Assembly (NCBI GenBank): GCA_009908735.1
Contig: JAAAOR010000082.1
Location: forward strand, 1 to 23,233
DNA from: Spirochaetota bacterium
GTDB lineage: Bacteria; Spirochaetota; Spirochaetia; DSM-27196; PWMO01
Reading direction: 5' to 3'
Length of the DNA: 23,233 bases
The position numbers and the translations under genes are program-made. Within the stretch, counting starts at the first letter, position 1. Every line of letters begins with the position of its first letter. Shown in pieces: positions 7,178-15,207 of the stretch. The notes beneath the pieces were generated by a model, which ran no database searches, had not been told where the DNA came from, and worked only from the letters and a program-made list of their open reading frames with translations.

Positions 7178-8794
7178 ATGTCCAACCGAAGCACCGAGGT
7201 TCTTCTGTTTACACTCTTCGCGCTCACAGCTACCCCACCCCCCGCCGGCGGCGAGGATCTCTTCGACGACGACCTCGACAGAGGTGTACGGGAGGCTTAC
7301 GTCGAAACCGGCCGGATTTTTCCGACCGCGGTCTTTCCCCGCTCCCGTGATTCGCTGCATCGGCTGCTGGAAGATCTCCATCCCTCGTCCGGCTCCGGGA
7401 GTTCGGCAGCGCGGGCGGCGGAGGCGCTTGATTTTCGCGAAGGGACCCTCCGCCTCCTCATCGATCTCGATCTCCAACCGGAGGCCTACCTCGAGGCCAA
7501 CCGAGAGGAACTCAGCTTTCTCGAGAGCCTCGAGCGGGAGGAGCCGCTTGTGCGGTTCAACACCGCCTATGGCATCGACGGCGGTCCGCAGCTCGTCACC
7601 CAGACGGTACTGCAGCGCGAGTACGATGTGGAGCTTCCCACGAATACCCCGGTCCCTGCCGACGGAAACCCGGCACCGTTCGAGAACAACGTTCTCTACA
7701 CGGGATACCTCTACCTCCCCGGGGAGTATCTTTCCACGACCTTCGGCAGGCAGCAGGTTCACTTCGGCCCATCGTCACGCTCCTCGCTCATGGCCTCCGA
7801 TCGCCTTCCCTACCTCGACGCCGCGCGGTTCTCACTGACGCTCGGGCGCCTTCGCATGACACACCTCGTCTCGACTATCGAGAATACCGCCTCGGATGCC
7901 GAGGTGGACGCGGGAATGCCGGAGGTGCTCACGGGCGGTCCATGGGACTATGACGATCAGTACGCCTACGGAAAGAATATCATCTTTTATAACGTGCATT
8001 ACTTCGAGTACGCTTGGGACCGGCTGCGGCTCGGCATCGGCGGGCAGATGCTGATATCCCGGCCCATGAACCAATTCCAGCTCGGAGACTTCTTCCCCGT
8101 CTTCAGCTGGCACAATGCGGACATCGTACCCAACAACATGTGCCTCGTCCTCGACGCGAGCTATGTCGCAGCGCCGGGCCTCGAGGTCTACACCCAGGCG
8201 GGCCTCGACGACGTCAGTGCCGAAACCTTTGGTGTCGCAGACAGTGAGCTGCCGACCATTCCCGCCTACATCGCGGGCCTGCGCTACCGTCGGGAGACCG
8301 ACGGTCCGGCGCTTTCCGCCCTTCTCGAGGGCGGATACACGCACTACCTTTGGGGAAACTTCGACGAAGAGTTCCTGCTCAGCCGAGCGATTTATCGGCA
8401 GAACACTGACGCCGGCGCCCAAAGCATGCCGCTCACCTCTCCGTACGGGCCGGGCAGCCTGTGGGGACTGGTAGAGACCTCCGCGGCGTGGGACGCGAGA
8501 GCTGGGCGAGGGCCGGGCGCTGCGAGAGAACCGGCATTTGAGCTCGGACTCTCATACCTGATTCGGGTGGAGAACACGCGAGCCAACCTCTACGACACCC
8601 CATACCGTGCCTCCAAACGCGTCGCGAGCGCACCGCGGCGGGTGCTGCACCGGCTCGCACTTCGACCCGTCTACCGGCCGGCGCCGACGATGGGACTCTT
8701 CGCCGAGCCCGCGCTCCTCGTGGACGACGGCGCGCTCGGCTTCGAGGCAACACTGGGCTTCGCGTGGCGCTTTTCGCGCATCGGCCGGCCCTGA
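7178..8794 (+). CDS. Wzi-like outer-membrane beta-barrel protein
   Basis: A 538-residue exported protein. The signal peptide is short (hydrophobic core VLLFTLFALTA, cleavage near PAGGED). An acidic, helical N-terminal region (to about residue 130) precedes a barrel-like part containing TTFGRQQVHFGPSSRSSLMASD, a long run of aromatic strands, and QAGLDDVS. The GRQ-x-HFGP segment and the later DD motif resemble capsule-assembly Wzi-family proteins, which hold surface polysaccharide at the outer membrane; I cannot confirm membership without a profile search. A TTG at 7142 would add 12 residues ahead of the signal peptide and lies inside a possible promoter, so ATG 7178 is preferred. No capsule or polysaccharide synthesis genes are nearby except the broken GtrA gene. 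Confidence 0.7.
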   Translation: MSNRSTEVLLFTLFALTATPPPAGGEDLFDDDLDRGVREAYVETGRIFPTAVFPRSRDSLHRLLEDLHPSSGSGSSAARAAEALDFREGTLRLLIDLDLQPEAYLEANREELSFLESLEREEPLVRFNTAYGIDGGPQLVTQTVLQREYDVELPTNTPVPADGNPAPFENNVLYTGYLYLPGEYLSTTFGRQQVHFGPSSRSSLMASDRLPYLDAARFSLTLGRLRMTHLVSTIENTASDAEVDAGMPEVLTGGPWDYDDQYAYGKNIIFYNVHYFEYAWDRLRLGIGGQMLISRPMNQFQLGDFFPVFSWHNADIVPNNMCLVLDASYVAAPGLEVYTQAGLDDVSAETFGVADSELPTIPAYIAGLRYRRETDGPALSALLEGGYTHYLWGNFDEEFLLSRAIYRQNTDAGAQSMPLTSPYGPGSLWGLVETSAAWDARAGRGPGAAREPAFELGLSYLIRVENTRANLYDTPYRASKRVASAPRRVLHRLALRPVYRPAPTMGLFAEPALLVDDGALGFEATLGFAWRFSRIGRP

Positions 8795-8836
8795 CCGACA
8801 GTCCCTAACCGCAGGCGCCGCCACCCCGGCACGGTA

Positions 8837-9267
8837 CTACCGGCGACTCTTCTCGGTAAGGTAGATGTGTGCGAGCTTTCGAAATGAGAAGTTCCACATG
8901 AAGGCCGCAAGCATGCTGAGTGCTTTTGCGAGCACGTAGTACATGTCGAGCTCTTCGACGAACAACACCATGAGACCGGTATGCAGCACCAGTGCCGTCC
9001 CTGCGGTCAGCACAAAGAAGAACAACTGCAGCCGGTGATGCCCGTGGTCTGAGCCCGGAAAGATCCACAGAGATAGCTAATGAAGAGACCGAACAGAAAC
9101 CCGAAAACGCTCGCTCGCACGGCCCGCACGGCGAAGACCTCGACGAGGAGAATGAGCAAGCCGTAATCGCCCACTGCGGCCGAAACGCTTGCCATCCCCG
9201 AGCGGACCAGTTGCAGTATCCAATGTTCGGCCCTCTCGAAGAGAAGGCGCCAGGCCAAGTGTCTCAT
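8837..9267 (-). pseudogene. GtrA-like membrane protein, frameshifted
   Basis: Two frames together give one GtrA-family protein. The first (from ATG 9267, MRHLAWRLLFERAEHWIL through FGFLFGLFISYL) covers the first two membrane segments; the second (WIFPGSDHGHHRLQLFFFVLTAG to FMWNFSFRKLAHIYLTEKSRR, stop at 8837) covers the last two, with the family's conserved N-F near the end. The frame changes between about 9076 and 9066; a TAG at 9079-9077 bounds it on one side. Total length is 431 bases, two more than a multiple of three, so one lost base or a deletion of a few bases explains it. GtrA proteins help flip lipid-linked sugars. The start lies 13 bases after the preceding gene's stop. Could be a sequencing error. 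Confidence 0.8.
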
Positions 9268-9280
9268 CGCCCCCGCCGCC

Positions 9281-9946
9281 CTACAACCGGACCCATATCC
9301 CGATCGGGATTCCCGCGTAGTGACCGACTCCATTCGGCTGCATCAGCATCTTCCAGCGCGCGCCGGTGTGAAGGCGTACGAAGCTGCCGAGGTTCAGGGA
9401 GAAGACCGGCCCCGCCGCGGCATACCCGAGCCACGCGAGCCCCTCCTCACGCTTTTCCCAGTCGCCTCCGCGCTTCACGATGTCGGTCCGCGCACCGCCT
9501 GCCTGCACGCTAATGCCCGCCTCGACCCTCCCGGAGCGAAGAGGTACATACTCGAGCTCACCGTACACGGGGAAAATGTGCCCGCCGACCGAGGGGTCTT
9601 CTTTGCCGGTAAGGTACCAGTATCCGAGGCCCAGGTAGGCGTTGAACCCCTCGGCGAGCAGGTCCGCATATCCGAGCGAGAACGAGGGAACGAAGGCGTT
9701 ATTCACGTCGGACCACAGATCCAGCGCCGGGATGAGCGCCGTCCACTCCATGCCGACGAGTATGCGCCGCGCCGGCTTGTCTACCCGGGGGTCACGACCG
9801 TCGTCACGGCTACCGTCGTCATCCGGACCCTCCTGCGCAAAGACCGAAAACCCGACGCAGAGGACGAGCAAAACCAAAATGCACAAACGCCGACCGACGC
9901 TGCGTCGAACGGACTGTTGTTGAGATGCTGCCACGCTCCGAAGCAT
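9281..9946 (-). CDS. Small exported protein, probable outer-membrane beta-barrel
   Basis: A 221-residue protein I do not recognise. It has a signal peptide (RRLCILVLLVLCVGFSVFA, cleavage after FAQ near residue 40 of the frame) and a short, very acidic linker (EGPDDDGSRDDGRD). The remainder is made of alternating amphipathic strands such as FNAYLGLGYWYLTG and VYGELEYVPLRSGRVEAGISV, ending IPIGIWVRL, which fits an eight-stranded barrel. ATG 9946 is used; an in-frame TTG at 9955 is possible. It follows the MlaF-type ATPase gene by 76 bases on the same strand and runs into the GtrA remnant, so it is probably the penultimate gene of the MCE operon and may be its outer-membrane component; that link is positional only. 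Confidence 0.65.
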   Translation of the reverse strand: MLRSVAASQQQSVRRSVGRRLCILVLLVLCVGFSVFAQEGPDDDGSRDDGRDPRVDKPARRILVGMEWTALIPALDLWSDVNNAFVPSFSLGYADLLAEGFNAYLGLGYWYLTGKEDPSVGGHIFPVYGELEYVPLRSGRVEAGISVQAGGARTDIVKRGGDWEKREEGLAWLGYAAAGPVFSLNLGSFVRLHTGARWKMLMQPNGVGHYAGIPIGIWVRL

Positions 9947-10022
9947 ATCCCGCAATCAGATCGCAGGGCAAGCGCATACCCCCGGACGGTCCCGGCTCGG
10001 CGCCTCTTCGCGGAGCGCCGGC

Positions 10023-10775
10023 TCAGTCAGGGCATCCTGTGGCAGATTGGAGAAATGCGCTTAGAGCCGGTATCTCGGCAGCCGCGGCGTCGTCGAGCGA
10101 GCCCTCGAAAAGCACGGTCCCCTCGTGCACGAACACGATACGGTCGGCGATGCGGCGTATACTGTCGAGCTCGTGGGTGACGACGACTAGGGTCACGTCC
10201 AGCCGATCGCGCAGGGAGATCATCAGGCGGTCGAGTGCGGCGCTGTTCTCCGGGTCCAGGCCGGCGCTCGGCTCGTCGAGGAAGACGATCTCTGGGTCGA
10301 GAGCGATCGCGCGGGCGAGGGCGGCCCGCTTCTTCATGCCCCCGGAAAGCTCGGCCGGATAGAGGTCCTCGCTGCCGGGAAGATTCACCAGGCTCAGCTT
10401 TACCTCGATCATGCGGCGGATGACTTCGGCCGGTAGCCGGGTGTGCTGCTCGAGGGGAACGGAGACGTTCTCGAAGACAGTCAGGGAGTTTAGAAGCGCG
10501 CCATTCTGGAACAGCACGCCAAGCCGCTGCAGGAGGCTGTTGTAGTCAGCCTCATCGAGGGACGCAAGGTCACTCTCGAAGAGCCGTATCCGCCCCGCCG
10601 ACACGGGAATGAGACCGAAAAACGACTTCAATAGCGTCGTCTTCCCGCAGCCACTTCCCCCCACGATACAGGTGATCCGGCCGGGATAGATGTCGCAATC
10701 CGCATTACGGAGGACGACGGTCTCACCGTAGGCCACTTCGAGCCCGCGTGCCTGGATGATTGACTGCTCGGGCAC
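10023..10775 (-). CDS. mlaF: MCE/Mla lipid transporter ATPase (MlaF-like)
   Basis: A 250-residue ABC ATPase. Walker A is GGSGCGKTT (39-47), Q-loop in VLFQNGALLNSLTV (87-100, the NGALF-like stretch typical of MlaF/Mkl), signature LSGGMKKR (143-150), Walker B IVFLDEPS (163-170) with AGLDP following, and the switch histidine in VVTHE. The GMKKR signature separates this family from LolD-type ATPases. The start is GTG at 10775, supported by GAGGAGG seven bases upstream within the 14-base gap after the permease gene. It would energise phospholipid movement between inner and outer membranes together with the MlaE- and MlaD-like proteins encoded just upstream. Confidence 0.92.
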   Translation of the reverse strand: MPEQSIIQARGLEVAYGETVVLRNADCDIYPGRITCIVGGSGCGKTTLLKSFFGLIPVSAGRIRLFESDLASLDEADYNSLLQRLGVLFQNGALLNSLTVFENVSVPLEQHTRLPAEVIRRMIEVKLSLVNLPGSEDLYPAELSGGMKKRAALARAIALDPEIVFLDEPSAGLDPENSAALDRLMISLRDRLDVTLVVVTHELDSIRRIADRIVFVHEGTVLFEGSLDDAAAAEIPALSAFLQSATGCPD

Positions 10776-10789
10776 TGCGCCCCCTCCTC

Positions 10790-11881
10790 TCAGGTCAGAT
10801 ACGCAAAGCTGAAAAACACATCGATGACGATCACCGAGAATATCGATGCCACCACGGATTTCGTCGTCACGAGGCCAACGCCCTCCGCGCCGCCGGTTGC
10901 GCGAAAACCGTAGTAGGCGGCGACGATCACGATCTGCCAGGCAAACACGATGCTCTTGGAAAAGCCGGTGAAGAGATCGTATAGGCTCAAGACGTCGACC
11001 AACTGTCCGATAAAGGTGCGCGCGGTGAGGTCGAGATACGGCAGACTGATGGCCATACCGCCGAGGATCGCAATGACCATCGAGATCATGGTCAACACCG
11101 GCATGACCGCTGTAATGGCGAGGACTTTGGGAACGACCACGTAACGAACTGGGGACAGCCCCATCACCTGGAGGGCATCGAGCTCTTCGGTCACCTTCAT
11201 GGTCGCAATCTCCGAGGCGATGGAGGAGCCGCTTCGCCCGGCGACGAGGACCGCGGTCATGAGCGGCCCCATCTCGCGAACGACGAAAAGCGCGAGCAGA
11301 TTCACCACGTATATATTTGCCCCGAAGAGCCGAAGCTGTGCCGCCGATTGAAGGGCCACGATGAAGCCGATGATGAAGGACAGCAGCCCGATTATCCCGA
11401 TCGACTGCACCCCAATGCGTACCGACTGGGTCACAAAAGAGCCGCGGCGGCGCTGACGGCGGCCGAATACATCGAAGAGGGCCCAGATCATGGAATCGGC
11501 GGCGACACGGATGTAATCCGTGAGGCCGCCGGCGGCGCCCCGCAGCCGCTCCTTCGAGCGCGAGAGCAGGCGCCGCGGTTGGGCCCTTGCTTTCGCCCCC
11601 TCATCGCGCGAGGTGAAGAGCGACAAGGTGTCCCGCATTCGCTCCGGTGCTCCCGCTATCTCTACGTGGGCGCCGACACGCTCGCGGATTAACTCGAGGA
11701 GCGCAACACCCGCGCTGTCGCTTCCCTCGATTCCCGAGCACCCGATGCGCCGGATGCGATCGCGATTCGCGGGAGTTATCGTTTCGGTCATGCTGCGGTA
11801 GAGAGACGGAACCGTCTCTTGTGTCACATCACCGGTCAGCTCGATGGTTGTTCCGTCGGCACTCAGACTCAAAGCTGCCAT
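10790..11881 (-). CDS. mlaE: MlaE-type permease with N-terminal STAS domain
   Basis: A 363-residue inner-membrane subunit. Residues 1 to about 95 form a STAS-like domain (IELTGDVTQETVP, then CSGIEGSDSAGVALLEL, with the DSAG turn where STAS proteins carry the regulatory Ser). The MlaE domain follows: SFIIGFIVALQSAAQL, REMGPLMTAVLVAGRSGSSIASEIATMKVTEELDAL and five or so membrane segments to the C-terminus. In E. coli the STAS partner is a separate protein (MlaB); fused forms are known in other phyla. ATG 11881 begins two bases after the stop of the lipoprotein gene; the frame extends further upstream but only as an overlap with that gene and without family similarity. Confidence 0.92.
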   Translation of the reverse strand: MAALSLSADGTTIELTGDVTQETVPSLYRSMTETITPANRDRIRRIGCSGIEGSDSAGVALLELIRERVGAHVEIAGAPERMRDTLSLFTSRDEGAKARAQPRRLLSRSKERLRGAAGGLTDYIRVAADSMIWALFDVFGRRQRRRGSFVTQSVRIGVQSIGIIGLLSFIIGFIVALQSAAQLRLFGANIYVVNLLALFVVREMGPLMTAVLVAGRSGSSIASEIATMKVTEELDALQVMGLSPVRYVVVPKVLAITAVMPVLTMISMVIAILGGMAISLPYLDLTARTFIGQLVDVLSLYDLFTGFSKSIVFAWQIVIVAAYYGFRATGGAEGVGLVTTKSVVASIFSVIVIDVFFSFAYLT

Positions 11882-11883
11882 GG

Positions 11884-12558
11884 CTACTCGAGCTCGTCGG
11901 GGACCTTTCCGAGAAAGGCGACAACTTCCTCGGAGAGGATGCGAGAGACCGCCTCGACGAAGCTGCGCGGTTCGTCGTCGCCAAGCGCTTCCCGCCGTTC
12001 GAAGCGGTGAGCGACTATGGTGCTGCCGCTGTCGAGTTCGAGCAGAGTGAGCTCTCCGGCTACCTCCCCCTCGGCCTCCCCGCTGCAACAGTAGTGGGTG
12101 AGCGCATCGATGCGGATCATCAGCTCATAGCTGCCGTCCGCACGCCGCCCCGTCGTGACACTGCCGAAATGGGCGCTGCGCTCCACGCCTTCGCGCGCCA
12201 GGTTCGCGACCGCCGTCGCAGGTGAAACCGCCCAGAGGTCGCCGCTACGGTAGCGCACGAGTGGCCCTTCGAGACGCTGCAGCAGCTGCCGCCGGTCGAA
12301 CATCGGCGCCACTTCGGCATCCTGTACGATTACCGCCGGGCCCTGCCCGCCGGCCTCCACAGCTTCGCCCTCGCCTCGGGCTTCGGCTCCGTCCGCAACC
12401 GGGGGCTCAGGCAGTGACCCAGGAACCGAAGAGTCGAACTCGAGCACGTAGTAGTTGGTCGGCTCGCTGGACGGAGAGAGACACCCCGACAGCAGCAGCG
12501 CGGACATGAAAACGAGCAGGCCGAATGGAACGATTCGTGACTTCAATGTCGGCTCCAT
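11884..12558 (-). CDS. ABC-type transport auxiliary lipoprotein (PqiC-like)
   Basis: A 224-residue lipoprotein. The signal peptide MEPTLKSRIVPFGLLVF ends in lipobox LLSGC (Cys at about residue 26). NYYVLEFD just after the Cys and DRRQLLQRLEGPLVRYRSGDLWAV further on are the marks of the ABC transport auxiliary family (PqiC/YmbA group), which accompanies MCE proteins and is thought to link them to the outer membrane. A Gly/Glu/Ala-rich insert separates these parts. ATG 12558 gives a normal-length signal peptide; ATG 12585, with AGGGG five bases upstream, would add nine residues and leave only eight bases after the MlaD-like gene, and is a real alternative. An unusual Cys-Cys pair (HYCCSG) follows near residue 158. 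Confidence 0.85.
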   Translation of the reverse strand: MEPTLKSRIVPFGLLVFMSALLLSGCLSPSSEPTNYYVLEFDSSVPGSLPEPPVADGAEARGEGEAVEAGGQGPAVIVQDAEVAPMFDRRQLLQRLEGPLVRYRSGDLWAVSPATAVANLAREGVERSAHFGSVTTGRRADGSYELMIRIDALTHYCCSGEAEGEVAGELTLLELDSGSTIVAHRFERREALGDDEPRSFVEAVSRILSEEVVAFLGKVPDELE

Positions 12559-12593
12559 AGTGCGCGCCTCATGCGTCGACCTCATCTTGGCCC

Positions 12594-13511
12594 CTATCGT
12601 ATCAGCCTCGAGGGGTCTTCGCTGATGGTAATGGCGAAGTTGTTGAGGTACTCGAGGGTCTCTTCGAGGAGAGCCAGAGAATCAAGAAGCCCGTCCTCCC
12701 CGGCCGCCAGGACAGACTCTATGTTGCGGATGCTGTCCTCCGTCTGTGCGACGGTGCGGTTGAGGTTTTCGAGAAGACCGCGCAGATCGTTCCCGCCGGT
12801 GCTGTCGGTGAGCTGCGAAACGGCGACGTTGAGCTCAGAGGCGGTGGCGGAGAGCGTTTCAGCGGCCGCTTGAATCTCGACAACGGTTTGCGATAGGGGA
12901 CCGCGGGTCTCCGCTACGAAGCCATCTACGTTCCGCATGATGCGGCTGATGCGTCCGCGATTCTCACGAAGTATCCCAGCAATATCCCGCAGGGCCGACT
13001 CCACCTCCACTCGATTCTCCTCACGCAGAAGCTCGGAAATACGAAAGACGACAAACTCGAGCTCATTGGCGATGTTGGTTGCGGGCTCGGTCAGCCGATC
13101 GAGCGTGGAGGGTTGGGCGGGAATGTTGGAGCGGGGAGGCAGCTCACCCGCCTCCGCGGTGGCGCCGAAGAGCTCTATCTCTCGCAGTCCGGTGATGCCG
13201 ACCGGTACGAGCCGCGCCTTTACGTCTTCTCGCAGCGGCACGTCGTCACGGATGGAGACCTGCACGACAACGTGATCCAAAGACGCGCCGCCGAACTCGA
13301 CGCCTTCAACCGAGCCCACCGCGAGACCGTTGTACCTCACGGTGCTGCCAATCTCCACGCCGTTCACCGATATTTCCCGGAAATCAATGAAGTACGCAGA
13401 ACGGCTCTCAAAGGCTGTCTGTCCGGCGATGAGCGCGACGAAGCCCAGGATCGCCACGAATCCCAGCGCCAGGAAGAGCACCACCCGTATTTTTTCCGCC
13501 CTTGTAGCCAC
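12594..13511 (-). CDS. mlaD: MCE domain protein (MlaD-like)
   Basis: A 305-residue protein with one N-terminal membrane anchor (VVLFLALGFVAILGFVALIAG, about 9-29), a single MCE domain (about 36-115, including YFIDFREISVNGVEIGSTVRY, VGSVEGVEF, and ARLVPVGITGLREIEL) and a long heptad-like C-terminal half (about 150-290) that should form a helical bundle or coiled coil. That longer tail resembles periplasm-spanning MCE proteins more than the short E. coli MlaD, which would let it reach toward the outer membrane. Start is GTG 13511, with only a weak ribosome site. It lies 20 bases after a lipoprotein gene and directly upstream of the auxiliary lipoprotein, permease and ATPase, so all core Mla/MCE parts are present in order. 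Confidence 0.92.
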   Translation of the reverse strand: MATRAEKIRVVLFLALGFVAILGFVALIAGQTAFESRSAYFIDFREISVNGVEIGSTVRYNGLAVGSVEGVEFGGASLDHVVVQVSIRDDVPLREDVKARLVPVGITGLREIELFGATAEAGELPPRSNIPAQPSTLDRLTEPATNIANELEFVVFRISELLREENRVEVESALRDIAGILRENRGRISRIMRNVDGFVAETRGPLSQTVVEIQAAAETLSATASELNVAVSQLTDSTGGNDLRGLLENLNRTVAQTEDSIRNIESVLAAGEDGLLDSLALLEETLEYLNNFAITISEDPSRLIR

Positions 13512-13531
13512 TCTGAGAATGTAGCAGACTT

Positions 13532-14449
13532 CTACCGGGTTTCCAACTGTGCGCCCCTACTCTGTATGCCCCGACGTATGTAAACGGAATATGAGTACGG
13601 CCGACCACGTCCGAAGTAGATCGTCACGGGGTGATAGTAGTCGTCGAGAAACCGCCGCTCAGTAGGCAGTGGCACGGACGAGCGGCGGTGCGCCACCAGG
13701 CTCCGTCGCGCAAGGATCCGCGAGGCGGCGGCAGCGTAACCGGGTTGCTCGCCCCCGATCACCAGCGTCAGCCGATCCGCCAGCTTCCGGTAGCGCGCAT
13801 CCGTCGGGTGGTCTTCGGGTTCCGCGCTCTCCTTCCACCACTTGCGCGCGTAGGCCTTCAGTGTGGAGCGCCGAATCGCCGGGGGAGGCGAATAGCTCCC
13901 GCCACCGTAAAAAAAACGCTCGTAGTCGAACTGCGCCTGACGGTTCTCCGCAAGCCAATTCTTCATCTTACCACTCGCCAACCTGATCAGCGCATCGCGC
14001 CAGGATGCAACGGCTCCCGGCAGATCCTCGAGACCATGATAATGGAGGTGATCCCAGCCGCCGGCCTCGCGAACATGCACGGCGCCGCCGGCCGGCGGGG
14101 AAAGCCTGTAGCGGACGTGCACGTGGTCCAGGCCCTCGGGGCCTACCGAGTCAACGTAGCCTTTGTGTTTGATATGAGTGATGTGGGTCGCGAGGAGTGG
14201 AAACACGGAGCGCGAAAGATAGCCACCGTATCGTTTGGCCTTCTCCGCGCCCCAGCGCTCGAGGGTCTCGTCGGCCACTACAGGCGCCCGCAGCCGCGTT
14301 CCCGCCTCCGAGACTGCGGCCCCCGAGACTGCGGCCTCCGCTGCCGGCCGTTCCAGACCCGGGCTCGCGCACCCCGAAAGGAGGGCTCCGATCACGCCGC
14401 AAGTCGCCCACAGGAGGGCGTCCCCCCGGCGACGCCTGCCCCGGGTCAC
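13532..14449 (-). CDS. Lipoprotein of unknown function in the MCE operon
   Basis: A 305-residue predicted lipoprotein that I do not recognise. The basic N-terminus MTRGRRRRGD, hydrophobic core and LLSGC lipobox (Cys at about residue 27) are clear. The Ala-rich region just after it contains a 15-base tandem duplication (14308-14337). The mature part is rich in His, Arg and Tyr, with HITHIKHKGY, GLDHVHVRYRL and WDHLHYHGLEDL near 88-145 forming a dense histidine cluster that could bind metal, which is speculation. Start is GTG 14449, overlapping the sirtuin stop in a GTGA tetranucleotide, so translation is likely coupled; it ends 20 bases before the MlaD-like gene. Confidence 0.75.
   Translation of the reverse strand: MTRGRRRRGDALLWATCGVIGALLSGCASPGLERPAAEAAVSGAAVSEAGTRLRAPVVADETLERWGAEKAKRYGGYLSRSVFPLLATHITHIKHKGYVDSVGPEGLDHVHVRYRLSPPAGGAVHVREAGGWDHLHYHGLEDLPGAVASWRDALIRLASGKMKNWLAENRQAQFDYERFFYGGGSYSPPPAIRRSTLKAYARKWWKESAEPEDHPTDARYRKLADRLTLVIGGEQPGYAAAASRILARRSLVAHRRSSVPLPTERRFLDDYYHPVTIYFGRGRPYSYSVYIRRGIQSRGAQLETR
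14308..14337. repeat. 15-base tandem duplication inside the lipoprotein gene
   Basis: CCGAGACTGCGGCC followed by C or T occurs twice in direct succession (14308-14322 and 14323-14337). On the coding (minus) strand it encodes a repeated GAAVS-like unit in the flexible segment after the lipid-modified Cys, so the length change is in frame and probably neutral. Confidence 0.8.
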
Positions 14450-15207
14450 GATCCCGACGCGAGAGCGGCGCGAACCTCCGCAACGAACTCGCCGATCGGA
14501 CGCCGCACGCTCAGGTCGGCCTCTCCGTCGAGCGGCGTCTCCGACAGGGTGACGATGAGGAGCGCCGCCCCGTTTCGTTTGGCCACCTCGGGAATAGCGG
14601 CGGCCGGATACACCACGAGCGTGGAGCCGAAGACCACCATGCAGTCGCAGCCTCGGGCGAGCTCATCGCCGCGCTCGATGGTTCGCGGATCGAGTTGCTG
14701 GCCGAATGAGATGGTATCCGGCTTTAGAAGCCCGCCGCACTGCGGGCAGCGCGGCACCCCCTGCTCAAGATTGAGCGACCGGAACACCTCGTCGGAGTCG
14801 ACTCGATATGAGCACGACAGACATGTCGTTTCGAGGGTATTGCCGTGGAGATTGACCACGCTCTCGGGCGGGAGGCCGCTCTTCTCGTGCAGGCCGTCAA
14901 TGTTCTGCGTGACCACGCCGAGGAGGCTCCCGCCGCGGTGGAGATCGACGAAGAACTCATGCCCCGGATTGGGGAGGGCGTCACGTATGGCCGGCCAGGT
15001 TTCCGCCTTGCGCTGCCAGTACAGACGCCGCTTCTCGGGGTCGTTCACGAACTCGTCGAAGTACACCGGCTGAAAGCGATTCCAGATTCCGCCCTTGCCC
15101 CGATAATCGGGGATCCCCGACTCGGTGCTGATGCCGGCCCCCGTGAAGCCGACCACGCGCTCGGAGCGTGAGACGATATCGACGAAACGATCGATTTTCG
15201 CATTCAT
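14446..15207 (-). CDS. Sir2-family NAD-dependent protein deacylase (sirtuin)
   Basis: A 253-residue sirtuin, which removes acyl groups from lysines using NAD and releases O-acyl-ADP-ribose. Visible motifs: NAD-binding GAGISTESGIPDYR (23-36), TQNIDGLHEKSG (100-111), catalytic His in NLHGN (H121), zinc ligands C129, C132, C154 and C157, and the nucleotide-binding STLVVYPAAAIP (about 195-206). The Tyr of DYR and the FGQQLD segment replace the more common DFR and FGE-LP; the catalytic set is intact. ATG 15207 matches the family start; the frame is open upstream to 15255 but a promoter-like stretch lies there. It overlaps the downstream lipoprotein gene by four bases and therefore appears to head the MCE operon. 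Confidence 0.92.
   Translation of the reverse strand: MNAKIDRFVDIVSRSERVVGFTGAGISTESGIPDYRGKGGIWNRFQPVYFDEFVNDPEKRRLYWQRKAETWPAIRDALPNPGHEFFVDLHRGGSLLGVVTQNIDGLHEKSGLPPESVVNLHGNTLETTCLSCSYRVDSDEVFRSLNLEQGVPRCPQCGGLLKPDTISFGQQLDPRTIERGDELARGCDCMVVFGSTLVVYPAAAIPEVAKRNGAALLIVTLSETPLDGEADLSVRRPIGEFVAEVRAALASGS

Noticed and set aside
10790..12088. Longer reading of the STAS-MlaE permease (432 residues)
   Set aside because: The extra 69 N-terminal residues overlap the upstream lipoprotein gene and are Arg-rich without similarity; ATG 11881 starts the STAS domain directly.
13631..15073. 480-codon open frame on the plus strand across the lipoprotein and sirtuin genes
   Set aside because: The sirtuin on the other strand has all catalytic motifs, and the plus-strand product is Arg/Pro/Ser-rich noise without a ribosome site.
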